Assembly: GCF_024721315.2 (NCBI RefSeq)
Contig: NZ_JANFAK020000012.1
Span: forward strand, 1-64,000
Direction of reading: 5' to 3'
Source: Streptomyces sp. Isolate_45
GTDB lineage: Bacteria; Actinomycetota; Actinomycetes; Streptomycetales; Streptomycetaceae
DNA length: 64,000 nt
The notes beneath the pieces are model-generated. The model had not been told where the DNA came from. It saw only the letters and a list, made by a program, of their open reading frames with translations, and made no database searches. Positions 25,054 to 33,938 of the stretch are shown piece after piece (positions within the stretch are counted from its first letter, which is position 1; every line of letters starts with the position of its first letter). The position numbers and the translations under genes were made by a program.

Positions 25054-25791
25054 TCACGCGGTCCCCGTCATACGGGCGTAGACGACGACGTTGCTGTCGT
25101 AGTAGTGCTTCTTCGGGTCGAAGTCGCCGCCGCAGGTGACCAGGCGCAGGCCCGCGTGGTCGAGGTTCTTGTACACCTCCAGCGTGGGGAAGTCGGCCTT
25201 CGGGTATTCGGCGACCTTGTTCACCGTGAACGTGACGGTCTTGTTGTCGCGCCGCGTCACCTTGATGGTGTCGCCGGCCTTCATCGTCCTCAGCTTCTCG
25301 AAGACGGCCGACGCGCCGTTCCAGGTGACGTGGCCGGCGATCACGGCCGGACCCTGGGAGCCGGGCGTCGGGCCCGGTTCGTACCAGCCCGCGAGTCCGG
25401 GGTCCTTCGGGGTCTGCATCGTGCCGTCCCCGTTGAGTCTCAGCGTCTCCAGGGAGCTGGAGAGGCCGAGGGAGGGGATCGTGATCTTCTGTGGTTCGGA
25501 CCGGGCGAGGGCCGGCTCGCCCCGGCCCGCTCCCGTGCCGGTACCCGTACCGTTCTGCGTCCCGTCCCCAGGAGACCCGCCGTGGCCGCCGGTGGACGCC
25601 TCCCCGGTGGGAGCGGCCCCCTCGGCCGGTGCGCCGGCCGGTGCGGCCCGCCCTTGGGGCGCCGGGTCCTGGCCGGCGCACCCGGCCAGCAGCAACGTGC
25701 CCAGGGCCACCGCGGCGAGAGGGGCCGCGTTCCGTCGGCGGCGGGGCCGCGCCACGGACGTCACGGTCGCGGAGGACCGGATGCCCTTCAC
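25054..25791 (-). CDS. Class F sortase
   Basis: A 245-residue sortase with an N-terminal lipobox-like signal (LLLAGCAG, Cys near 38) and a long Gly/Thr/Pro-rich linker. The catalytic domain covers about 100-245. The His is in VIAGHVTWNG, the Cys in RLVTCGG (TLxTC-like motif) and the Arg in VVVYARMTG. Class F sortases are common in Actinobacteria; their substrates are poorly known. Its ATG overlaps the stop of the upstream CHRD-like protein gene by 4 nt, so that protein is the prime candidate substrate or partner. Confidence 0.88.
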   Translation of the reverse strand: MKGIRSSATVTSVARPRRRRNAAPLAAVALGTLLLAGCAGQDPAPQGRAAPAGAPAEGAAPTGEASTGGHGGSPGDGTQNGTGTGTGAGRGEPALARSEPQKITIPSLGLSSSLETLRLNGDGTMQTPKDPGLAGWYEPGPTPGSQGPAVIAGHVTWNGASAVFEKLRTMKAGDTIKVTRRDNKTVTFTVNKVAEYPKADFPTLEVYKNLDHAGLRLVTCGGDFDPKKHYYDSNVVVYARMTGTA

Positions 25792-26615
25792 GCGGCGTCC
25801 TCCTCGGTCCGCGTGGGGCCGGGGGACACGGTGGCCCGCTTCCGCAGGAGCGTCATCGCGCCCGCCATCGCCGCGTACGCGAGGACCGCCGCGCCGGCCG
25901 TCGTCGCCAGCGGCACCGCCGCGTCCTCCGGGGAGCCACCACCGGTTTCGATGGCGCCGACCGGGATGGACCCCACGGCGGCGCCCTTGACCTCACCGCA
26001 GTTGGTCGGAGCCGTGGCCTCCTGGGGCAGCTTCGGGTCGAGTTCGCTCTTGCCGGCGCCGTCGAAGTCGTACTTGTCGTTGTCGTTGCGGTCGATGCCG
26101 TGCTGCACGACGTGCAGGTCCTTGATGTGGTCGACCACGTCCTGGCCGACGGTGATCGTCCGCTGGTAGGAGAGCTTGCCGGCCTTGTCTGCGACGGGCA
26201 TGCGTTCCACCGCGAGGCCGCTGGTCGCCTTGGTTTCGCCGGAGGTGGTGAGCGAGATGTTGATGTCGCCGTAGTCGACGGTCGCCTCGGTGTTGTTCAG
26301 GATGCCGTCGCCGTTGGTGTCGTCACTGGCGTCGGGGCAGTGGAAGTCGTGCCCCTTGGTCGAACCGTGCAGGTGTTGGGCCGAGGGCTGTCCGGGCACC
26401 ATCCCCTCGGACTCGATCCGCACGGTCAGCTGTTTGCCCTTGAGGCTGAGCATGACCGTTCCGCGTGAGCCCGAGTCGTTCAGTTGCGCCAGGTCGATCT
26501 GGTACGCCTTGCCCTCGTCGGCGAGGGCCGGGCCGGAAAGGCCCAGGGTCAGGAACACCGCGGCGGGCACGGCGGAGATGACCACGAGACGGCGGCCGGC
26601 ACGCTTGACTATCAC
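25788..26615 (-). CDS. Secreted CHRD-like protein with C-terminal membrane anchor
   Basis: A 275-residue exported protein. The signal peptide is VIVKRAGRRLVVISAVPAAV and its continuation up to ALADEG. A CHRD-like beta domain follows (VMLSLKGKQLTVRIESEGMVPGQPSAQHLHG, about residues 45-90), then an acidic Asp/Asn-rich segment (DASDDTNGDGILNNTE) suggestive of calcium binding. A C-terminal helix (ATTAGAAVLAYAAMAGAMTLL) and basic tail end the protein. No LPxTG is present; the pre-helix sequence is ETGGGSPED. GTG 26615 is chosen for CAGGAG upstream. It is the first gene of a coupled pair with a class F sortase. Confidence 0.75.
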   Translation of the reverse strand: MIVKRAGRRLVVISAVPAAVFLTLGLSGPALADEGKAYQIDLAQLNDSGSRGTVMLSLKGKQLTVRIESEGMVPGQPSAQHLHGSTKGHDFHCPDASDDTNGDGILNNTEATVDYGDINISLTTSGETKATSGLAVERMPVADKAGKLSYQRTITVGQDVVDHIKDLHVVQHGIDRNDNDKYDFDGAGKSELDPKLPQEATAPTNCGEVKGAAVGSIPVGAIETGGGSPEDAAVPLATTAGAAVLAYAAMAGAMTLLRKRATVSPGPTRTEEDAA

Positions 26616-26770
26616 ATTCGCTCCTGTTCCTTGGATTCCCTGGACGGGAATCACGGATCGCACGGGTGAAATGATCCCCGGGAAGGGATCTCCGTTACTT
26701 CTTCGAAGCCCCAACACCATTGGATTGGTGGCTGCTTGAAGAAATTCTTCGGAAATTCAACGTGCGCCGG
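26616..26770. other. AT-richer gap with three palindromes
   Basis: Promoter region of the CHRD-sortase operon, and also the space after the RIP-like gene. It holds GATCCC-TTCCCG-GGGATC (near 26675-26692), CACCA-TTGGAT-TGGTG (26715-26730) and the 13-bp palindrome GAAGAAATTCTTC (26738-26750). At least one is probably an operator. Base composition is visibly less GC-rich than the surroundings. Confidence 0.5.
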
Positions 26771-27496
26771 TCACGCTGCTGCCCACGGTGCGGTCGAGAG
26801 CGGGCCGCCGGTCATCCAGATGCGTGACACGTCGTCCGCCAGACGAGGGGAACGGGCTGCCGCGCACAGCATTTCCGACAGCACGAGGATTCCGCGCGCC
26901 GTGCACCTCGGGTCGCTGTTCCGGTGCAACCAGATGACCGCGTTGATCATGGGGCGGCGCCCCACGGGAAGGACCGTGCGCCCGACGCCGGCCACCGCCT
27001 CCAGGGCGGAACACCCGCCGTCGAACGGAAGGGCCGCCGTGCGGGGCATGCCCGGCGGCGCGACCGAGTCCCGCACGTGGCGGAAGTAGGCCTCCGGCGG
27101 GGCCTGTCCGTTCTCGAAGGTGTTGCGGAAGCCGACGATCCGGACGTCCGATTCCCGGGGGAGGAACTCGACGTACAACTCGATGGACAAACCCCTCAAC
27201 CGAATGTTCAGGGGCAGGTACCGCACCGATTCCTCCCCGATGCCCGCTCTTCTGGGAAACCACAGGGCTTCCGCCGCACCGGACCGGACGGCCGACACGA
27301 GGAGTCGGTACTCCGCCACCGTGGCGTCCTCCACGGAGAACGAAACGGGTTTCAGTACGACGGCATCCGCCAGTTGGAGGAGATCGGAACTCGCGCTCCC
27401 CGCCGGGAATCCCGTCGCAGCCGGTTCGATCCTGCTGAATTCACGCACGACAAATCCACCGCCTTCGACATCACCCAGGCCGACGACGGCTCTCAT
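26771..27496 (-). CDS. Ribosome-inactivating-protein-like protein with altered active site
   Basis: A 241-residue soluble protein. The pattern resembles RIP N-glycosidases: VEDATVAEYRLLVSAVRSG (about 56-74), RLRGLSIELYVEFLPRESDVRIVGFRN (about 100-125, the 'LxvdvtnxyvvGyr' strands) and ARGILVLSEMLCAAARSPRLADDV (about 200-222). RIPs carry SEAARF with catalytic Glu and Arg. Here the stretch is CAAARS, so Glu is Ala while Arg (about 215) is kept. No signal peptide is seen. ATG 27496 is one option; GTG 27448 after GAAGGCGGTGGA is another. The composition is less GC-rich, suggesting transfer. Family call tentative. Confidence 0.5.
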   Translation of the reverse strand: MRAVVGLGDVEGGGFVVREFSRIEPAATGFPAGSASSDLLQLADAVVLKPVSFSVEDATVAEYRLLVSAVRSGAAEALWFPRRAGIGEESVRYLPLNIRLRGLSIELYVEFLPRESDVRIVGFRNTFENGQAPPEAYFRHVRDSVAPPGMPRTAALPFDGGCSALEAVAGVGRTVLPVGRRPMINAVIWLHRNSDPRCTARGILVLSEMLCAAARSPRLADDVSRIWMTGGPLSTAPWAAA

Positions 27497-27866
27497 CACC
27501 CTTGTCGCCGGGCCTGGTTCGGTCCGGTTCTTTGTAGTCGGCCATCCGGGGCGGGAACGAATGTTTGGCCTCTGATGCTAAGAACTCCTCAGGAGATCGT
27601 GGATCGATCACCATCCGCGGGCGGACGATCGCGAAGGCGGGGTCGGCCCGGTCACCTCACGGTCCCGCGAGGAGTGAACAGCGACCTCCGGGTGTCGGCC
27701 GGGGACGGAAGCCGGCTGCCGGGACCCGGCCGATGCCGGGGCGGCTCGGGCATTCGGGTGGCCGCGCGCCGTGTCGGACTGCCGGTACCGGGCCGGTTCG
27801 TCATTCTGGGCCGGGCACGGCAGCGCACCTGCCGCTGCCCCTTCCCCGAGCGAGAAGGAGTACGGC
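27497..27866. other. Divergent gap upstream of the RIP-like gene and a small gene
   Basis: About 370 bp. The left part (27500-27620) is AT-richer and contains, on the minus strand, TAGCAT near 27575-27580, a possible -10 for the RIP-like gene, next to the palindrome CTCCTCAGGAG (27586-27596). The right part is plain GC-rich sequence leading to the GAAGGAG site of the 70-residue gene. No coding frame here has a convincing start. Confidence 0.45.
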
Positions 27867-28079
27867 ATGCCCGCGGACACGGTAGGACGGTTCCTCGCGG
27901 CCTTGGACCCCCGGCAGCGGGAGGCCGTCGCCGGCAGACCGCACGAGGAGCAGGAGCGCCTCGCGGGCGCGTGGGAGGAGGAACTGGCTTCGGACGACGA
28001 GCTCGACACCCTCGACGAACTGTCCCCGCCCGCGGCGGAGGCCGAGGCGGCCCGCCGCGTCATGGACCGCGAGGCGTGA
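27867..28079 (+). CDS. Small acidic hypothetical protein
   Basis: A 70-residue, highly charged, Glu/Asp/Arg/Ala-rich protein predicted to be mostly helical (PADTVGRFLAALDPRQREAVAG, LASDDELDTLDEL). It has no signal, membrane span or Cys. GAAGGAG sits 7 nt before ATG 27867. I do not recognise a family. Confidence 0.65.
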   Translation: MPADTVGRFLAALDPRQREAVAGRPHEEQERLAGAWEEELASDDELDTLDELSPPAAEAEAARRVMDREA

Positions 28080-28121
28080 GACGACGGGGCGTGGAGGCCC
28101 CGCGCCGGCCCCTCGGGACTT

Positions 28122-28436
28122 TCAGTCGCCGGGGGTTTCGAGCGGGCGCAGGAAGCGGCGTTCGTACCGCTTGATGCAACGGGTCTCGCGCGCCAGGTCG
28201 AAGGCGGCCTGGCACTCCGGATCGGACATGCTGTCCGTGCGGTACTGCTCGTAGGCCGCGAAACCGGGGAAGGAGAAGAGGGCGTAGGCGATGTCGCTGT
28301 CGCCCTCGCTGGGCAGGAAGTACCCGTGGTGGGTGCCGCCGAAGCGGTTGACCAGCCGGACCCAACGGCGTCCGTACTCCTCGAAGTCCGCGAGCTTGTC
28401 GACGTCGATCTCGTACTTCAGATGAATGGTGATCAC
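28122..28436 (-). CDS. NIPSNAP-family protein
   Basis: A 104-residue single-domain NIPSNAP-like protein with the dimeric alpha-beta barrel fold. The N-terminal ITIHLKYEIDVDKLADFEEYGRRW strand-helix, GGTHHGYFLPSEGD and FPGFAAYEQYRTDSMSDPECQAA match the family pattern. No catalytic role is established for the family. GTG 28436 is the start; the ribosome binding site is weak. Confidence 0.82.
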   Translation of the reverse strand: MITIHLKYEIDVDKLADFEEYGRRWVRLVNRFGGTHHGYFLPSEGDSDIAYALFSFPGFAAYEQYRTDSMSDPECQAAFDLARETRCIKRYERRFLRPLETPGD

Positions 28437-28503
28437 CCGCCCATCATGCCCGTCGGCGGCGCCGGCCCCGTCGGGCGGGGCGGGCGGTGTCCGGGGGAGG
28501 GCG

Positions 28504-29289
28504 TCAGGCGCACTCGCTCTGCGCGTTCGCCGGGGTCCAGTCCGACGGGCCGACGGCGTTGATGGCCCGTATCTGGAAGCACTGCCTGCCCAGGGGCAGG
28601 TCGGGCCAGGTGAAGGACGTGGCGTCGGGGGCCGCGGCCCTGGACTGGTTGAGGGTGGTGTTGCGGATCTCCAGGTGGGTCTCGTCGGTCGCGGGGTTCT
28701 CCCACTGCAGCTGCACCTGGGTGCGGCCCACCGGGTCGGTGCCGACCCTGGCGGCCACCACGCCCGACGGTTCGGCCGGGCTGCCGATGCCGGTTCCGGT
28801 GCCGCCGGTGTGTTTCAGGGTGAAGTTCGTCGTGGTCAGGTCGCCGGAGAAGGCCTCGTCGTTCGCGGCCGACAGCGACACCGTCATGCTCTGGCGGGGC
28901 TTGAAGCCCTTCTGGATGGCCTGGTCCTCGGCGTCGAGGTCGTTGGACTTGCAGCTCGATCCCTCGTAGAGGCGGAGCGTCGGTGAGACGACGACCATCT
29001 CGTCGGGCCTGAGCTGGAGGTGGACGCTCAGTTGGCCGCGGGACTCCCCGCCCACGCACGCCGACATGTCCAGGGTGGCCGTCGGCCTGTCGTGGCTCAG
29101 GGCGGCGGTCCTGTTCATGTCGAAGGTCTTGCTGGACGCACTCGTGCCGATACCGCCCGCGTTCGCGACGAAGAGCGTTCCGGTCAGGGTGATGGTGTGC
29201 GTGCTCGCCGCGGCTGCCGGCGGGGCGATCCACACGCACAGGAGTGGAATCGGTACGGCCGCCACGGCGGCGAGACGTCGCAGCCTCAT
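28504..29289 (-). CDS. Secreted protein with fibronectin type III-like domain
   Basis: A 261-residue exported protein. The signal peptide ([28 protein letters not shown]) is followed by a beta-rich domain with Cys residues ([13 protein letters not shown]). A C-terminal FnIII-like module covers about 165-261 ([39 protein letters not shown]). ATG 29289 is preferred over GTG 29304 because GAGGTG lies about 7 nt upstream. It is probably an extracellular binding protein of unknown ligand. Confidence 0.78.
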   Translation of the reverse strand: MRLRRLAAVAAVPIPLLCVWIAPPAAAASTHTITLTGTLFVANAGGIGTSASSKTFDMNRTAALSHDRPTATLDMSACVGGESRGQLSVHLQLRPDEMVVVSPTLRLYEGSSCKSNDLDAEDQAIQKGFKPRQSMTVSLSAANDEAFSGDLTTTNFTLKHTGGTGTGIGSPAEPSGVVAARVGTDPVGRTQVQLQWENPATDETHLEIRNTTLNQSRAAAPDATSFTWPDLPLGRQCFQIRAINAVGPSDWTPANAQSECA

Positions 29290-29619
29290 CGCCACACCTC
29301 GCAATCGCCTCGTCCGGGCCCGGAGGGATCCGAGCGGAAAGGGGTGGGACCTTCATCGTCGCGCCCTCCCACGGCGCCGTCCACCGCTGGCCACCGGCGC
29401 CGCGTATCGATTCCCATTTTCACGGGAGAACCCGCAGGTCGGACGGGCGGCGAGGGGGCGGCTCCACTCACGGTGCCCCCGCACCGGCCCTGCGCGCCGC
29501 GCCGGACGGGGTCCCGCAACTTGCCCCGGAGCGGCAGGAATCCCGCTCTTCGGGGAGGGGACACCGCCGAAACCTCGTACGCTGCGACGGAGTGGGAGAC
29601 GTCGTGGAGGGGGATTCGC
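29290..29619. other. Divergent gap, no gene seen
   Basis: 330 bp between the secreted FnIII protein and the TerD-type gene. It must contain both promoters. I found no strong palindrome, conserved -10/-35 pair or frame with a ribosome binding site. Confidence 0.5.
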
Positions 29620-30930
29620 ATGTCCTTGCAGAAGGGCGCCAACGTACCGGTGCCGAGCGCCGGGGTCCGGGTGGAGCTGGGTTGGCGGGGTGGGCCCGGG
29701 GCGCCGGACGTGGACGTGTCGGCCCTGTTGCTGACAGCGGCCGGGAAGGTGAGGTCGGACGACGACTTCGTGTTCTACAACCAGCCCGTGCACGCCAGTG
29801 GCGCCGTGCGCCACGAGGGCCGGCGCCAGGACGGCTCGGGCCCGCTGGAGACCATCACGGTGACGCTGACGGCGGTCGAGCAGGAGATCGGGACCGTGGT
29901 GGTCGCGGCTTCCACCGACGGCACGTTCGGTCAGGTGGCCGGCCTGTTCGTGCGCGTGCTGGACGCGGAGAGCGGCGCGGAGACGGCGAGGTTCGACCCC
30001 ACGGGCGCCACCACGGAGACGGCGTTCGTGCTCGGGGAGCTGTACCGGCGGGCCGGCACGTGGAAGTTCCGCGCGGTGGGTCAGGGATACGCCTCCGGGC
30101 TGGCGGGGCTCGCCACCGATTTCGGGATCACGGTGGACGACCCCGCCCCGTCCACGCCCACGCCCACGCCGGCGCCCGTGCCCGTGCCCGTGCCCGTGCA
30201 GCAGCCCGTGCGGCAACCGGTGAGTCCGCCGGTGACCCGCCCTCCGGCCCCGCAGGCCCGGCCGACCCCGGAGCCGGCCCACACCCAGCCCGTGCGGCTG
30301 TCGAAGATCACCTTGACGAAGGCGGCACCCTCGGTGTCGCTGACCAAGCAGGGGGCCACCTCCGGCGGCATGCGGGTCAACCTCAAGTGGAGCGCGGCCA
30401 CCCCGGCGCGCGGCTGGATGCGGAAGGGGAAGGACGCCGTCCGGCTGGAGGACGTCGACCTCGACCTCTCCTGCCTGTGGGAACTGCGGAACGGAACGAT
30501 GGGGATCGTCCATCCCATCAACAACCAGTTCGGGTCGTTCGACCAGCCCCCGTACGTCCTGCTGGACCAGGACGACCGGACCGGCGGGAGCGAGGACGGC
30601 GAGAACCTCATGATCAACCTTGATCACACGGCCGACATCAAACGCCTCCTGGTGTTCGTGTCCATCTACGCCGGCGCCACCAACTTCGCGGGACTGCAAG
30701 GGGTCGCCACGCTGTACCCGCCCGTCGGTCCGCCGATCGAGGTCCGCCTGGACGAATGCACCGTCCCCGCGCCGGTGGCCGCGATCGCGCTGATCGAGAA
30801 CGTGGGCGGGGAACTGATCGTCCGGCGGGAGGCGAAGTACCTCGTGCTCCCGCCCGGCATCCTCAAGCAGCAGGCGGTGGACCTGGAGTACGGCTGGGGC
30901 ATGAGCTGGGAGCCGGCCAGCAAGGACTGA
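29620..30930 (+). CDS. TerD-family protein with two TerD-like domains
   Basis: A 436-residue protein. The N-terminal domain (1-180: [71 protein letters not shown]) is a typical TerD calcium-binding stress module. A Pro-rich linker (about 180-245, [18 protein letters not shown]) leads to a C-terminal TerD-related domain (about 255-436: [35 protein letters not shown]). TerD proteins occur with TerC in tellurite and stress systems. Here the gene stands alone. ATG 29620 has GGAGGGGG 6 nt upstream. A 17-bp terminator follows. Confidence 0.88.
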   Translation: MSLQKGANVPVPSAGVRVELGWRGGPGAPDVDVSALLLTAAGKVRSDDDFVFYNQPVHASGAVRHEGRRQDGSGPLETITVTLTAVEQEIGTVVVAASTDGTFGQVAGLFVRVLDAESGAETARFDPTGATTETAFVLGELYRRAGTWKFRAVGQGYASGLAGLATDFGITVDDPAPSTPTPTPAPVPVPVPVQQPVRQPVSPPVTRPPAPQARPTPEPAHTQPVRLSKITLTKAAPSVSLTKQGATSGGMRVNLKWSAATPARGWMRKGKDAVRLEDVDLDLSCLWELRNGTMGIVHPINNQFGSFDQPPYVLLDQDDRTGGSEDGENLMINLDHTADIKRLLVFVSIYAGATNFAGLQGVATLYPPVGPPIEVRLDECTVPAPVAAIALIENVGGELIVRREAKYLVLPPGILKQQAVDLEYGWGMSWEPASKD

Positions 30931-30966
30931 CCGCTCCCCGCCACCACGCACCCGGCAGGGTCCGGG

Positions 30967-31006
30967 AGGAACGCCCCGACGCGAGTGCCCGCGTCGGGGC
31001 GTTCCT
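30967..31006 (+). terminator. 17-bp perfect-stem terminator after the TerD gene
   Basis: AGGAACGCCCCGACGCG (30967-30983) pairs perfectly with 30990-31006 around AGTGCC. It insulates the TerD gene from the ram cluster promoter. Confidence 0.85.
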
Positions 31007-31043
31007 TCGTGGCGGGCGGCGCGCGTGCGGGGTCCGGGCCCTG

Positions 31044-31131
31044 GTGACTCGTGCGTACTGCACGCCCCGTCGGTGACAGCCGTGACTGTCGCGGCCCTCG
31101 GTCGCCGTGACAGCGTGAGGACGTCACCGAC
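31044..31131 (+). promoter_or_regulatory. GTGAC repeats upstream of ramC, probable RamR sites
   Basis: GTGAC occurs at 31044, 31073, 31082 and 31107 in direct orientation, with GTCAC at 31123. GTCGGTGAC (31069-31077) and GTCACCGAC (31123-31131) form a perfect 9-bp inverted pair. The ram operon of Streptomyces is activated by RamR binding to repeats upstream of ramC. These repeats fill the 100 bp before the ramC start, so they are the natural candidate sites. The exact RamR consensus was not checked. Confidence 0.5.
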
Positions 31132-31144
31132 CGAGGGAGCAGGA

Positions 31145-33793
31145 GTGAACAAGGGGTACGCCGCCTTCTGCGACGCCGACCGATGGTTCTACGACGCGCC
31201 GTACCGGCGGGCCGAGGAGAACTACCCGGCCGCGCTCGCCCCCGTACCGGCGGGGTGGCAGACGCACCGCAGCGGGGACTGGCTGGCGCTGCGCCCCCTG
31301 GACGCCCGACTTCCCTCCCAGGGTTGGAAGATCCACGTCTCGGCGTGTCTGGACAACGCCGAGTCCGTCCTGGATCGGGTCCACCGCTACTGCGTGGACC
31401 GCCGGATCGCGTTCAAGTTCGTGCCGAGCCGGTACCTGCTGCACCTGCGCAACGCGAAGTACGCCGACCGCGCGGCGAGCGGCAAGTTCCTCACCGTGTA
31501 CCCGGCGGACGAGGATCAGTGCGGACGCGTCGCCGAGGACCTCGACGCGCTGCTCGCCGGCGAGCCGGGCCCGTACATCCTGAGCGACCTGCGCTGGAAC
31601 GACGGCCCCGTGCACCTGCGTTACGGCAGCTTCACCCTGCGGCACTGCTACGACGACCGCGGGGAGCTGGTCCCGGCGATCGAGGCCCCGGACGGCCGGC
31701 TCGTGCCGGACCCGCGGGGGCCGGTGTTCCAGCCGCCCGAGTGGATCGAACCGCCCGCGTTCCTGGCACCCCACCTGGCCAGGCGGGCCTCCGTCACCCT
31801 GGAAGGCCTCCCCTACACCGTCGAGCGCGCCCTGCACTTCTCCAACGGGGGCGGCGTCTACGTGGGGCGGGACGTCCGCTCCGGCGAGCGGGTCGTCCTC
31901 AAGGAAGGGCGCCCCTTCGCCGGCCTCGCGGCCGACGGCGCGGACGCCGTGACCCGGCTGCACCGCGAACGCCGGGCCCTGGAACAGCTGGCCGGGCTGG
32001 ACTGCGTGCCCTCGGTGCACGGCACCTTCACCGTCGGGGATCACCACTTCCTCGTGATGCGGCACTTGGACGGCAAACCCCTCAACACCTACTTCGCGCG
32101 CCGGCACCCGTTGATCGAGGCGGACCCCGATCCCGCGGAGCTCGCGGAGTACACCCGGTGGGCGCTGGAGATCCACCGGCAGGTGACGGAGGCCGTGGAG
32201 GCCGTGCACGCCCGCGGCATCGTCTTCAACGACCTGCACCTGTTCAACGTCATGGTCGCGGAGGACGAGGTGACCGGCGCGCCGTCGGTCGCGCTGCTCG
32301 ACTTCGAGGCCGCCGCCCACGTCGACGAGGGACTCCGTCAGACCGTCGCCAACCCGGCGTTCGTCGCCCCGGCCGACCGGCGCGGCTTCGGCGTCGACCG
32401 GTACGCCCTGGCCTGCCTGCGGCTGGCCCTGTTCCTGCCGCTGACGAGTCTGCTGGTGATGGACCGGGCGAAGGCCGCGCACCTGGCCGACATCGCCGCC
32501 GAGCAGTTCCCCGTGCCCCGCGAGTTCCTCGACGAGGCGGTACGGGAGATCCTCGCCGGCACCGAAGGCGGGTCCGGCGGCGCATCCGGCGGGCCGGCGG
32601 TGGTTCCCCGGCGCCCCTACCTGCCGGTCGAGCCCGGGAGTTGGGACGAGGCCCGCGCCTCGATGACGGCGGCCCTCCGGGCGAGCGCCACCTTCGACCG
32701 CGAGGACCGGCTCTTCCCGGGCGACACCGCCCAGTTCGCGACCGCCGGTGGCGGAACCGGGTTCGGCCACGGAGCGGCCGGTGTCCTGTACGCGCTGGCC
32801 GAGACGGGCGCCGAACCGTGGCCCGAGGCCGAGGAGTGGCTGCTGGCCCGGACCAAGGAGCCCGCCTCCGGGATGCCCCTGGGCTTCTACGACGGCCTCG
32901 CCGGTCTCGCGTGGACCCTGGAGCGGCTCGGCCACCGGGACCGCGCCCTCGCCCTCGCCGAGCAACTGCTGTCCCAGCCCTGGCAGTCGGCCGGGCCCGA
33001 CCTGCACGGCGGACTCGCCGGCATCGGCTTGGCCCTGGACTCCCTGGGTTCGACCACCGGCGAGGTCGAACTGCACGCCGCGGCCCTGCGCTGCGCCGAA
33101 CTCCTCCCGGAGCCCGCGGCCGGGCCGAACCGGGCCGGTCTGCTCCATGGTCACAGCGGGGCCGCCCTGCTCCACCTGCGGCTCTACGAACGCACCGGGG
33201 AGACGGAGTTGCTGGCGCGGGCCGGCCGGGCCCTGCACCGCGACCTCGACCGCTGCGTGACCAGCGCCTTCGGCACCTTGCAGGTCGACGAGGGGTGGCG
33301 CACGATGCCCTATCTCGGCGGCGGCAGCGTGGGCATCGGCATGGTGCTGGACGACTGGCTGGCGCACGCCCGGGACGACCGCTTCGAACGGGCCCGGCCG
33401 GAGATCGTCCGCGCCGCCCAGGCGACGTTCTACGCGCAGCCCGGCCTGTTCCGCGGCGCGGCCGGAATGATCCTCCACCTGGCGCGGACCACCACTCCGG
33501 GACCGGGCTCCGACCCCGGGGACATCGCCCGGCAGGTGGAGGCCCTGGCCCGGCACGCGGTCCCGTACCGAGGCTTCCTGGCCTTCCCCGGCGAGCAGAT
33601 GATGCGCCTGTCCATGGACCTGTCCACGGGCACGGCCGGCGCTCTCCTCGCCCTCGGCAGCGCCGCGCCCGGCGGGCGCGCCCAGCTGCCGTTCCTCCCG
33701 CCGCCGCGGTCTGCCGCGGCGGCCCCAGAGCCGGTCCCCGTCACGGGGGCCGTGACCCATCGGAACACCACAGTGAAGAGGAATCGGACATGA
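31145..33793 (+). CDS. ramC: Class III lanthionine synthetase RamC/AmfT (LanKC)
   Basis: An 882-residue membrane-associated enzyme that dehydrates Ser and cyclises onto Cys in the SapB precursor. The N-terminal lyase-like region covers about 1-210, the protein kinase region about 225-480 (VYVGRDVRSGERVVLKEG, VHARGIVFNDLHLFNVMV, LLDFEAA) and the C-terminal LanC-like region about 540-850 (DLHGGLAGIGLALDSLG, LLHGHSGAALLHLRLYE, FRGAAGM). Zinc ligands of true LanC (WCxG, CHG) are absent, as expected for class III. GTG 31145 follows GGGAGCAGGA. It overlaps ramS by 4 nt. Confidence 0.95.
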   Translation: MNKGYAAFCDADRWFYDAPYRRAEENYPAALAPVPAGWQTHRSGDWLALRPLDARLPSQGWKIHVSACLDNAESVLDRVHRYCVDRRIAFKFVPSRYLLHLRNAKYADRAASGKFLTVYPADEDQCGRVAEDLDALLAGEPGPYILSDLRWNDGPVHLRYGSFTLRHCYDDRGELVPAIEAPDGRLVPDPRGPVFQPPEWIEPPAFLAPHLARRASVTLEGLPYTVERALHFSNGGGVYVGRDVRSGERVVLKEGRPFAGLAADGADAVTRLHRERRALEQLAGLDCVPSVHGTFTVGDHHFLVMRHLDGKPLNTYFARRHPLIEADPDPAELAEYTRWALEIHRQVTEAVEAVHARGIVFNDLHLFNVMVAEDEVTGAPSVALLDFEAAAHVDEGLRQTVANPAFVAPADRRGFGVDRYALACLRLALFLPLTSLLVMDRAKAAHLADIAAEQFPVPREFLDEAVREILAGTEGGSGGASGGPAVVPRRPYLPVEPGSWDEARASMTAALRASATFDREDRLFPGDTAQFATAGGGTGFGHGAAGVLYALAETGAEPWPEAEEWLLARTKEPASGMPLGFYDGLAGLAWTLERLGHRDRALALAEQLLSQPWQSAGPDLHGGLAGIGLALDSLGSTTGEVELHAAALRCAELLPEPAAGPNRAGLLHGHSGAALLHLRLYERTGETELLARAGRALHRDLDRCVTSAFGTLQVDEGWRTMPYLGGGSVGIGMVLDDWLAHARDDRFERARPEIVRAAQATFYAQPGLFRGAAGMILHLARTTTPGPGSDPGDIARQVEALARHAVPYRGFLAFPGEQMMRLSMDLSTGTAGALLALGSAAPGGRAQLPFLPPPRSAAAAPEPVPVTGAVTHRNTTVKRNRT

Positions 33794-33927
33794 CGCTCCT
33801 GGACCTGCAGTCGATGGACACCCCGAAGGAAGAGACCACCGAGGCCGCGCACCTGACCGGCGGCGGCAGCCGCGCCAGCCTGCTCCTCTGCGGCGACAGC
33901 AGCCTCAGCATCACGACCTGTAACTGA
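33790..33927 (+). CDS. ramS: SapB-type lanthipeptide precursor RamS
   Basis: A 45-residue precursor too short for routine gene calling. The leader begins MTLLDLQSMDTPKEE, close to the RamS/AmfS leader (MNLFDLQSMETPKEE). The C-terminal core ends SRASLLLCGDSSLSITTCN, the known SapB core from S. coelicolor, with the two Ser/Cys pairs that form its rings. Just before this the sequence is GG where SapB has TG. SapB is a surfactant that lets aerial hyphae leave the medium. ATG 33790 overlaps the ramC stop. Confidence 0.95.
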   Translation: MTLLDLQSMDTPKEETTEAAHLTGGGSRASLLLCGDSSLSITTCN

Positions 33928-33938
33928 TCAGGTCATTC

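Noticed and set aside
27867..28079. Antitoxin partner for the RIP-like gene
   Set aside because: The small acidic gene is divergent and 370 bp away, with its own ribosome binding site; no sequence feature links the two.
30150..30210. Tandem CCCGTGCCCGTG repeat
   Set aside because: It encodes the Pro-Val linker of the double TerD protein and needs no other explanation.
31124..33760. 878-codon minus-strand frame opposite ramC
   Set aside because: A typical high-GC antisense shadow; the plus frame has all LanKC motifs.
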